From: Lineus longissimus
Taxonomy: Eukaryota; Nemertea; Pilidiophora; Heteronemertea; Lineidae
Direction: 5' to 3'
DNA length: 64,000 nucleotides
Assembly: GCF_910592395.1 (NCBI RefSeq)
Contig: NC_088326.1
Coordinates: 2,361,001-2,425,000, forward strand
Both the position numbers and the translations under genes were made by a program. Under the pieces are notes generated by a model that made no database searches, was not told where the DNA came from, and saw only the letters and a list, made by a program, of their open reading frames with translations. Positions 23,901-35,900 of this stretch are shown here, piece by piece. Positions within the stretch are counted from its first letter, which is position 1. Each line of letters begins with the position of its first letter.

Positions 23901-26900
23901 CTGATCCATAAATCCTGATTAAAATATCTCACTTTTTTTCCAACACCCTGTACAATGATTTCATTACAAGTCATCTTCAGTTGTCAAGATAAATTTTTGA
24001 AGGCAAGAATTTATGCTAATGGTGTATCTAATGATAATGGCTTCCTAATGTCTAGTATCAGGTGGTGCACTGACAGGTTAATGAGTTCTATAAGACAACC
24101 CTTTTTGGAACAGGTATACCGGTACTCAATCATCAAAAATCTCATTTTACCATTCAATCATGGTTTAAGCAAATTTCTTAGATGTGGCTCCTTGCAATGA
24201 TGCTGTATGAATTTGGAAAACTCAACAAGAGATATATTTCAGGATCTAAGTTTGTCTCAGGATGAGATTAGGCCAAGCCGAGATATCTAATACACAGTAG
24301 ATCCCGAAGAACCTGCTGGGGAGAAAACAGCCAAAATGACCCACCGCACGAAGCAGTCATTCCATAATTGTCAACATACACCAGGATTACAGCACTAGCT
24401 TTATCTGAGATCGATATTTGAGAGACTAATAATCTCAACCCGAGCTAGCCATGATGATGATTACTCACCCGATACACAGCAGATCCCGCTGGGGAGAAGA
24501 CGGCCAGGATGACCCACCACATCAGGGAATCGTCGCCATAGCCGTTGACGTACGCCATCAGAATGACCGCGGTCATGGAGAAGATTACTGATATCACCTG
24601 AAATGAGCAAACATAAGCATAGATAACTACATTATTTTGCTGGGCGGAGATGATTATTGAAGAAACTAAACCAGTTCCTTGTGCAGCAGGCAACGAAAAC
24701 CCTGTACCCTATCTCCAACATAAGCATCGGCGGAGACATCACCTTGATCTTCTTCTCGAGTCGGGATGAAATCGTCAGGAGCTGACAAATTTCTCCTCAC
24801 ATTTTTCACTCATTGTAAGTAACTTTGTATGCTGAAGATATATTCGATACTTGTTATTTGCGAAGTTGAAGAGGGTACGGGATTAACATTGACTACTGCA
24901 TAAGAGATAGTCAATTAATAAATCAGTCATTGATATTTTATAGCATAAAATCATTTGATGACAAAACAATGTCGTGACAATTGAATCATGGGCCAGAAAA
25001 TTTCTTGATATAGTGTTTCCTTGCCGTCACACAGATTACGCATAAACTTAAGGAGGTCAATTATTTAGAGGTTCCCTCAATAAATCAATCAATCAATCAT
25101 TCATTGAGGTGCACGGTTAGTTGCCATGGCGGCAAGCAGACGACCATGTAATCAATGTTGTCCTGTCCTGACAAATATCACAGTCGGATAGGTCTTAAAT
25201 CATGATAATTTTGTTTTGCAATTTTTTTTAGCGATCAAACGATCGCATAAACAGAGAGACCATCCTTATCTTTTGATTGCAGCAACGTTATCTTTCACAA
25301 ATATTGCGCGCAGGTCATGTCTCAAATAAAACATTTCTCTTGCCATTTTTTTAGAAATCAATCGATCGCATAAACAAAGACGGATTCCTTATCTTTTGAA
25401 TGCAGCAACTTCATCTCACACGCCCAAGGCAGCCAATCCCCATCTTCGCAGGGTACATTTGGGACAACACTATTCACCTCATGGGATGAAATTCAGTGCC
25501 ACTTCCGACCCATTAACCCTTTGAACATGCTCAAAGAACACTCACCCTTACGGCTAAGAATTTCTTATGCAGGACAATCCACGATAGAAGATACACGAAA
25601 CTCGGATTGCACGCGAATAACGCCACTACGTTGACGGACACTAATGGCATTATTGTCCGTAAATAGATGTAGTTCGTTAGATTCCAGAGAAGACAAAATA
25701 TGGTAAGCAGAAGTAGCGCCCTCATGAGACGAGTTTTTAAATCGTTGATGCCGAAGATGAGGACGTTATCTCTGAAAGCAAAAAAATCATTTTTTTTTCA
25801 TAATTGTGACTCGCTCTACCAAAACTAGGCGCTTGTCGCATCTGAACTCGACAGGTTGATACGGACTTGTTGTTCATTTCCCTATTGTAGACATCGACAG
25901 GTTGATACGGACTTGTTGTTCATTTCCCTATTGTAGACATAAAATGTCTACAATAGGGAAATGAACAATGTCTACAATAGGGAAATGAACAACAAGTCCG
26001 TATCAACCTGTCGAGTTCAGATGCGACAAGCGCCTAGTTTTGGTAGAGCGGGTCACAATTGACAAAATACTTGTCCAGCGTCTAAAGGACAATCTGTTTC
26101 ATATTAGATACTGTTAAAGCTGTGCATCTAATAGTTTTCCTCACAGCTGAGCTCGTATGCTGGACATTGAAGCCATCAAATGGACTGCTTCACCATAAAT
26201 CACTATGAACTAATCCGATTAGGTATTAATGGGAAAATGAATCGATTCACAATTTGATTTGGCATCAGTCAATTTCTAGTCAATTACGCTCGTATATCAG
26301 ATGGAGAAAAAACCCAACGGTATTCAATATTCCCCCAGAGCACAACTGGGATACTTTAAAACGACTGATCATATTCAGCAGCATGATGCGGGGGATAGCT
26401 GCCGTTTATCGAGTCGAAGTTCGAAATCATATGGTTTCGCTCATGGGGGGTTTGCGATAATTGCTGAGGCAAATGTCAACACAATTTGAATTTTGATCAT
26501 ATTGAATGCAGTTTGGATGATTTAAGAGTGGGGTGATCATTGGGCAGACAATTTCACAGAGCATACTGCGACTCAATAAAGCCAACCCTATCAACATGAC
26601 TATTCGTTGAAAATTGTGAACCGTGCCAATGATATTTCCCAAATACGGTATTAATGGACCGTCGGATTACATCGGCATGTTTGTGTGGCGCTAACACACC
26701 TTCTGATCCCACGGCGGCTATTATGGTATGTAAATATGCAATATCGTCCATCACACTCACACAGCTAATTGATCGTCCCGCACTCTAATGGTCAAATAAT
26801 GCCCACACAGTTTCCAATCGTAGCGGTCTGCGTCAGCGCTATTTAGCCTGCTGTGGGACACCGAGAGACTGGCCACATGACCAAAGGGTGTATCGATAGA

Positions 26901-29900
26901 GACAAACCCGGGGATCAAGGGAGGAACAAGAAGCATCAGCCACATTTAAAAGAGACATAGGCCTGGTATAAAAAGCGTATCTTATGTGTAGGCCTATGGG
27001 CATAATAGACGTCGTTACCTTGATCCTGCAACACTCGCTTTGTCATCGCCAGCATCTGTTTGATCTGCGAGTTTATGAGGAAAATGCCTACGGGATTTTT
27101 TATTGGTAGACCTTTCTTGTATGTTTTTTTGCTAGGCACAAGAAAAAAGTTAAAGGGGAGACTAAAGGCAGGAGCAGATGGGCCAGATTAAGTTTCACGA
27201 AGTCACTGATAGGGGTCTCTGCTAACGTTAAAACTACTCACTGGAACGTCTCTCGGGGTGAGAACTGCCCCCTGGTGAATATCGCTGTTCCGAGTAAATA
27301 CAACGGATAAAACAGCAACAGCCAAGTCGTACAGAAATAGTTTATAAAAAATGGCGAAAATGTATTTTTGTCCGTCGTGAGGGCGCTGTATGCACATTCT
27401 GTCGTTGTCACCCATGCGAATGCAATCAGGAGCATGAAGATAATTCCCGCTATCGACTTTTTAAAAGTTTCGGAGAAGCAGCAGAATTTGGAAGTCGGTG
27501 ACCTGGAGTCGGTCGAGATCTGGCCGTCTGGAAAGAGAAAAACAAGAGAATTGTTCAGTGACAGGGGCAAGATGAATAAAATATTACTTATTTTAGGGCT
27601 TATAATAGGAGGCCTTTACTGACCTATGGTTATTGAAGGGTATTGAAGTGGTATGGAAGATAATTTTAGCCGCAGAATGATACAATCATCAGCTCTGGTT
27701 CCTTTAACAAAATGATAGAATTGATAATGTGTATTTACTTAACAACAACAGATGCAATAAAATTAGGGTTAACATTTGTCGCAGCTGGATCAATGATGAC
27801 GGTGTCGCCTTTAACAGACTGACAAAATTGACAGCGTTTATTTACTTGCCAACAACTGATGCCACAAAATATGGATCATGAATGCATTGCGAATATAAAT
27901 AGCATCCACGAACAAGCCTTAGACAGAGATGTGCATACATGATAAAGTGTTCATTTCCAGTAATGAGTTTTCCATTACAATGGAAACTACTCTTTGGATT
28001 GAGACCAGTTAGGGATGATGAGACGCCTTGATATCAAATCCTAAACGACAACAATGGAGAGTCCCCTTAAACAGTTATAGGATCAGTCTGTCATGACTTC
28101 CTACAGTTCAAATCACTATTGACATCTGTCCTGGTTCGCTTCAGTGACGCGTAACGCTACATACGTGCGACGTGACGCGAATTTTTGGGATGACAATTGT
28201 GATTTGGACTGTAGGCCACACTTAAAAACCTCCACAGCCAGAAGCCCCCCCCCCCCCCCCCCAACTGGACAAGATTGATGAGAGATAACTGCTATGTGAA
28301 AGAAAAAGATCTACTGTCTGCGGTTAAAACCAGTCGTGGATGGGTTTGAAATCAATAGAGAAAAGATAGCTACTTCCCCATCCTGGGTCCCCCTTCTAGC
28401 ACCTTTTCTCCTCTACCTGGATGAGTCACATTGCAGCTGACCCAGCCACAGCGATTCCATGACTTTAAGAAAATTGAACAAACCTGCAAAATCAGCCATT
28501 TTACTTGTACTGCAACATGTATTTCCAAACACGAAACATCCTCCACTGACACAAGACCACTATCACATAGCAACTACAGCTTCCGTCCTCCAGAGCCTCC
28601 TTCCCTAACAACGATCAATTTTCAAGTGGTTAAGAGTCGCGTGGTTGATTGTGGGGCGGATGTTTAATGTGGAATATTGGATAACTCTCTCAATTGGAAA
28701 TAATTCCATTGGATGATGCAGACTGGTTATTGGGAAAAGATGAAAGGAGAATGGATGCAATACTGTAAACCAGCACATTTTGTGCCGAAATTCATAAAGC
28801 CTCTCGGGCGTGTTTGGTCCATCACCAACAGTGCTGCCAAATATTTGGTGTCCATCTGTCTCCACTGGTAGTCGAACCTCCGCATCGACCCAAGCAGTCT
28901 TGATGATAACACATACACTGTCTGCCAGCTTGGTATTAATTCTCCTTCTATATGTTGATTACGAAGATCTGAACACACCATTACTGAATAGGCCTATACT
29001 GAATACGACTCAAGGATCTGAATACTGCAACTGCTACCTCTATTGAGATATGGCGGCACCAGAGAAAACCGTACCCCTTTTGCTTAGCGACAGAGCAAAT
29101 CAATACCTAACTGTAAACCCCTATATTCTTTGCGGTTCTGAGACAAGACCACAATTGATTTTTTAAGCCTTTTAGCATTTAAATTGTCAATGTTTGACCG
29201 CGACGCATCAAATACTGCGTTCGGTTGTGAATCTGAAATTTAGATTATGTTATTCCGGACAGTCGGGCAAGTAAATGGTGAAAAATAAACTGGTGATTGA
29301 CCACGGAAATTTTTTGATAATCGACAAATTAGACAGACTTTGATATTTCCACTCTTTTCAGCCAACTGGCAGAAAAAACTCAAAACACGCCCCCTATTAC
29401 CCAATGAGCAAAATTCGTAATTAATTTTTTCATCAAATAATTTCTTTATATCTGTAGACTTGCCACAGCAAATATTTTTTCAATACCTCTCCAAATATGT
29501 ACTTGAGAGTTAAAAACATGCATTCGTCTAATTGACAGGCCTCGACCCCTCCAACCTATGAATATTCATTAGTGGTCTTGTCTCGTTCTTACCCGTTATG
29601 TTGGCACTAGCTTTGTGATAAGGAAGACGCAGGAACGACACCTACTACATCTATAGGAAAACGAAGGTACCAGAGAAGTATCCCCTTTCCTCAGCCGCAG
29701 AGAAGATCAATAAGTTACTATCACCACCTTGAATGTTGGCAAAAACCTCCTTTTTAGATACACTCCAAAAATTAAATAGTAAATCATTTACCATTTGAAG
29801 TTGTTAACGATACGTTTACCAATAAGTAGTTAACATAACTATTTTCATAGTTAGAGTAACTACTTGAAATCCAAACAGCATGAATACTTTTTTACCATTT

Positions 29901-32900
29901 CAAGTAGTAAAATCAGCCAACCAATCAGAATCACTGATTTTGTGAATTAACCACTTGAAGTAGTAAGCTTCGACCAATCAGAATGCGCCCTCAGACAGCA
30001 GACGTCCAGCGTCGATCGCCGCCATTTTTAACCCGCTTCAAAGCCAAACTTCGTTTTCGCTGATCTTTGAAATGGACGTCGAGGAAACGTTGGCCTCATG
30101 GGGGATGGGAGAACTAGTTAAAGTGTTCAAGGGTAAGATATAGCTTTTGTAGATATTCTTTTTTTCATGCTTCCGATAGCACAAAATACATTTTTTTGAC
30201 AATTTTTTATAGGCCTAAGGCAAAAAAGAAAACGCGCACCATTCGAAACCTGTTTTTAGTTCTCTTTTTCCTTCAGTTCTCACAACGCATGCACAGAACA
30301 TTTTTATCACCAGTTCGATAGGCCTGTAGGCTACTCTATTAATGAAGAATGCACTAAACTGGAAAAAGAAGAAGTTTGTAGGCGATGTGATAAGTTAAAG
30401 ACAAAAAAAGGCCCGAGAAAGTGCGCGCCCGTCAGCGCTCTTGTGATAATCCGATGCGCGCCATGAAGAAAAGTGTCGCACTCTCGATTTAAGAACAAGT
30501 TTCAAACAGTTTTATTCGATTTTAGTGCTAAATTTTATGTGAACATTATTGAAAATTTGTTCCGAAGTATTAGTAGAGCATTCGCGCATTACATGCATTT
30601 AATGAGATACTCGTTAGTTTGAATATTCCCGCCGAAAAAGTTGACGCAAGTGTAAAGTATTTCCGAGAGGGCGCACTCGGATCGAGTTAAAAATCGATGG
30701 CGGAATCGCCGGAACTGTTGACGTTTTATACTGATCTGAAATGCGATCAATTTCGACCTTATTCTGCCAAATGTTCCTTTTCCAAATACTTGCGAGCAGA
30801 AATTGTTGTCTCATTATATAGCAGAGTGTCAAATTCATGCATCTTGCGTGAAATGTCTTGCTGAAAAATGCTTCGGACACAGACGCTTCATTCAGAACAG
30901 ATGATCATTCATTCATGATTTGCATGCACTGACCCACCACCAACAGTGTATAGGCTACAATACATGTACATATGTACATGTAGGGCCCTACATGCAATGT
31001 AGGGCCATAGCCCTGTTGAGTGTTAGTGGTGAAGCCTGGCCACCATAGGCCTAAAGGCTTTGAAATGTCCACACTGAATTCAGTCGAAATCCACTGCCGA
31101 GACCAGAAGGCCTACTGGTCTGACTGGTCACTCGTCGTGAGACTGTTCATTCAATCTGGACGTTTTGATCTGGCAGTCTGGGACTGGATGGGTCATTGTC
31201 TGAATTGTCTGCAGTCTTATTGATAGTTGTAAGTTTTGCAGTGCAGTTTGCCTGAGACATTTGATCATCCAGGACCACCAGGTCCAGTCGGTGTTCAGTA
31301 GTGTAGCTTATTTAATTTTATGTCTTTGGAAAGAGAAGTTCGTTCTGTGGATGCTTTCTTGGCTCCTTCCTGTCCTCTACTAAATGTCTTTATGATTATC
31401 TACCAACTCTGTATTTTTAACTGGTTATTATCGAATGAAATGGCCGGGTCGAAATTGAGTACTCTTGTAGATTACATTGAATAACAACAGTACCTGGTAC
31501 ATCATCGAATTGATATATCGGATCTCAGTAGGGTCTCCGCATGATCCTTTCCTTTTGACAGGGTTCCGGGTATGGATACCTGGCAGCAACACAATGCTTG
31601 CCTGCATTAACAAGAGTGGTAGGCCTAGATAGATGGAAATTCTATAATGCATAGGGTTAGGGTTAGGGTTAATTCTATAATTTTGACGAAAGTAGGGGGG
31701 GGGGGTCATAATTGGTAGTATTAAGTAATTGATAGTATTGAAAAGTCTCACAACAGGGTGTACCAAGATTAAGTGCTGGTTTTTCAACCATAGGCTATCG
31801 ATAGTGCGCCGCAGTGGTTGATGAATGATTGTGGTTGATGAATCTTTTTGTTCCAAAATTTGTTTTATTGATTCTAAATTGGCTGCTAGTGCTAGTGCTA
31901 CAATAAAATTTGCACAGGATGTTGAAAATACTCCAAAAACCGCAAACCATTCCATTACATGCAGGCCGCTGAGAAGGGGTGGTGCTTTTGGACTACAACG
32001 TTTTTTGTGTCCATTTTGTGGGAGTTGGTTTTTTTTTTCTTTTTCTTGTAGAATTGAATCCTGATCAAACCAAGAATTACTTTATGGAAGCATGTCAGTA
32101 TTGACTGGCTGGCCTGTTGTCATTAATTACTAGTACTTAGTATACGTAATACCACCAGATTCAGCTTAAAGTATGGCAACCTTCATTTTTGCATGATTTT
32201 CATTTCATTTAGGACTACATCTATTTTCAGATGAAGGCATTGATGAGGAGGCATTTTGTATGTTGGACGATGGAACAATAAAGGAGCTGATTCCAAAAAT
32301 TGGTACCAGAATGAAGTTTACAAGGAAGAACCGCAATCTACTACTATGTAATAGTCATGATAGTAGTCTTGGGGTAAGGATCTGATTTGATTATAGAAAA
32401 TCATACTCGAAAAGTGTGGAATTGCTTTGAAAAGTGATTCTTTGTGTGGTAATCGTCAAGTATGGACCTACCTTTAACTTGTTTCGTTTGTTCACAGAAT
32501 GTGACAGGAGGATTAAAAACATTATTTATCCACCTGCGGATGAATGAATGGAACCAGTACTGCTAACCGAGTATCATTTCCAAAATACATTATAATGGTT
32601 ATTTTCCAGGGGAACAGAGTGTAGTTGCAATGCAACTTCTACCGATCATGCTCCCCCCCCCCCCCCCCCCCAGGCCAACGAAAGGTCATAGACCATCCGT
32701 GACTGAGGCAATGTCATCGTTCATACAGTATCAAGCAGGTATAGAGTTATTGCCTACATGTAGTTTTTGCGATTTGAGCATGGCGACCTTGAATATTGCA
32801 TACAGATTTTTGATTGTATTATAACAAATACATAATTTTTGGAATATCCTACTGGACTGCATTATTGTGTGGCAATTCATTGACGACTTTGGTGATCTCT

Positions 32901-35900
32901 GATGAATTTCTGTTGTAAATACATGTAGATGTTAATCCGACTAAATCTGCTAGACTATAAAGAGGAAGATCCTTTGATATTTGCCAAGGTCTGGGCATTT
33001 ATAGTGTGAGGATACATGTATCTTGGGATTACTGTCAAGGGGCAATGTACAGCTCTAGAAATAATTATTATACCACCTGTCTTTCTAGCCTATAGCTCAT
33101 TATTCTCACTCTCTCTGTAATAATTCTTTCCAGAGCTGTATCTAGGGGTTTTTTTCCTGAAACCATTTTACTGTTTTCATATTGATAGTAATGGACTGTT
33201 AACTTTTATTGTCATTGAAAGATTTCTACTTTAGATGCAATTTGAATGTCATTTGAAAACTATAGTTAATTATGAATTTCTGTTGTAAATACATGTAGAT
33301 GTTAATCAGACTAAATCTGCATTCAATTTGAATGTATGAATTGAAAACTATAGTTAATGATAAATTTCTGTTGTAAATACATGTAGATGTTAATCAGACT
33401 AAATCTGCTAGAGTATAAAGAGGAAGATCCTATGATATTTGCAAAGGTCTGGCCATTTATAGTGTGCGGATATCTTGGGATTACTGTATAGGGGGCAATG
33501 TATCAAGGGGTTATTGTTCTGAAAACGTTTTACTGCTTTCAAATTGAATGAATGTGAAATGAATTGTTAACTTAATTGTCATTGATAGATTTCTACTTTA
33601 CATGCCAGTCACAAATTTGAATGTAATGAGTTGAAAACTATAGTTAATGATAAATTTCTGTTGTAAATACATGTAGATGTAATCAGACTAAATGCGTTCA
33701 GTGTTTGTTCTTCATTAAAAGGTAATTCTTTTAGTGACAACATGGTTGTGTACCCTAGCTTAAAGAGGATAACGCCGTACAATAAGTCTTGATCTCTTTG
33801 AGAATTATAGTTGTAGGACGCTATCTCCTTTAAGAAATACAACCCAATGATGGGATCTATGACCCTGGCAATATGTAGCAAATGCACTTTCAAAAGGCTC
33901 TTTGGACATTAGTTCTATCACTCATTGTTCTGACACTGTCCAAAATACTGGTTATTTTGGACCCCTCATAATGAGGAAATCCTGGCCTCCTTGCTGCCGA
34001 TCTCAAGTCGATGAACAGGTGTCGGCTTGAGAGAAACAGTAGCAGTTACAGCCCGGATTTCCTCATAATGACCCTAACTAGCCCATCCGCCAAAAAGGGA
34101 GCCACAAGTACATAATAGTTAATCTGGATGGACAAAGTAGTAAGGATCACTATCAAAATGGTTAAAATTGAAACTATAAAATGGTTAAAAATCAACTACT
34201 TATGGTAGTTATTTTATTAACTTTTTTGAAATAGTTAAACTAACCACTTATTAGTCGGTGCAATACTAAGCCCCAAAGTAGTTACCATTTAACTATTAAT
34301 GGTTAGTTTTCACCATTTAATTTTTGGAGTGTATTGCTTCCATTTTTGGACAACCGCTGCTTGGATGAGTTACTCGTTATGAACAATGTCACTGATTGAG
34401 ATGAGATGATTCTGATCATGAGGAGTCATCCGGCAATGGAGGATGGCTCAATATAGAACAGACTCGTTAATTAGTGTAATGTTGATCCGATGAGCATGTA
34501 CGGTATCAATTAGCTGAATCGATATCAACGAAGACGACGAGAAAGTTACACCTTTTGCTTGCTATGACCATGCGCTGACCGATCTCGATCGCCATGACCT
34601 GAGAGTGGCAGAAGTAAGGATAAATCAGTTGCATACAGCATACGATCTGAGATAGCAGGGAACAGTCTATACACCTTTCCAGAAATGGGGCGCTGAGTGT
34701 CCAAAATAGTGATGTCATAAGGGGAAACTAGGCCTTATGGTGGAGGAACAGGAGATAGTCATGGTTGACCAACACACTTGAATGCCTTTAATGACGGACA
34801 AGGGGGAAAAAGTTAGTTCCAATGCAAGCCACCAATTTCGGGAAGCAGTATAGCAAAGTTACTTGTCCAAGTGCGTAATCAAAAGAGGTACCAGAAAGGA
34901 ATGAATTCACTAGTTTCAGAACAGACATTAGGGCCTACCTATACATAAACTATATTCGTACTCATGTGGACTAGTCCGGATACAAAGTAGACAATCCATC
35001 AAGCTGGTTCTATCAGGTCTTACCTCTGTAAAGAGCAAACACCAAAGAAGAAAACAAAGATCTCGTCTTTTTTGGTTTTTAACAACATTCCTCTGGCAAC
35101 ACTCAAAGAACTTGACATCAAATTATGATTTCTGCTCCCGGACACATTTCTTTTTCACATTTGCCGATAAAGTATCACAATTTCCTATGCAAACAGGCGT
35201 GATTCGTAATAACTTATAGTATTGATCGTACCTTTGATTTACAATAAACTACATCCAAACATAAATAAAGATGTAAAAATACTCATCTTTGTAGTCTATT
35301 TTAAACATCAAAATAACGGTAAACAACAGGCTATATAGTTTTTGCCTGTATAATCCAGAAAATCTATTTAGATTGTAAGTGGATTATAAAGCGGTGGGGA
35401 GATCGACTGATATCTGATGGCTGGGAAAGGACATTGCCATGAGGGTTTTTCTAGGCGAGATGACTTATGGGACAACTTCTTAAGTCGTGGGGTCGACTTA
35501 TTATCTCGGGGGGGGACCTCAACGTAATCGCCTTGTGTATGTCCGGTCGTCATCACAAGTCACATGGAGCTATGCTCTATTGTTATAAAATTGATGGGTT
35601 TGTCTCGCAAATATCAGCAGTGATGAATTGCGGCTTGTTGAGTCAATACCTCAAATGAGTATTGTTGATGAAAATTCCGAGACAGAACTGGTTGGAGCCT
35701 TGTGCATAGAGGCAATCAAATCATATTAATCAGCCAAGTCACCCTTGTCATATTTCAGTAATTAATCAGGATGGTCACACCCTGACTGATATTTGAACCT
35801 CACTCTCATAATAATAAAAGCCCGCCTGGGGACAAAGGTGTCTAAACCTATATGTAGTGTGGATAGTGATGAAACTAGATCATCAGATCAGATTAATCCG

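Larger units (their letters stand above)
29761..34331. mobile_element. 4.57 kb TIR-flanked element carrying a SAM-domain gene
   Basis: The ends are perfect 17-bp inverted repeats, CACTCCAAAAATTAAAT at 29761-29777 and its complement at 34315-34331, each flanked by TA (29759-29760 and 34332-34333). Subterminal regions on both sides are rich in TAGTTA, TTAACT and ACTACTT words in both orientations. Inside are a promoter-like region, a three-exon SAM-domain gene, a 3-4 unit internal repeat and a short telomere-like tract. No transposase was recognised, so the element looks non-autonomous or of an unrecognised class. It sits in SLC35F intron 1. Confidence 0.75.

Noticed and set aside
31428-31955. 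175-codon minus-strand frame in SLC35F intron 1
   Set aside because: Starts at a non-conserved codon, crosses repeat and telomere-like sequence, no transporter or other motif, and no phase-compatible splice sites to SLC35F exons.
32686-32745. Alternative third exon of the SAM gene (frame with VTEAMSSFIQYQA)
   Set aside because: Its frame does not match the phase left by exon 2; the in-phase exon is 32498-32566.
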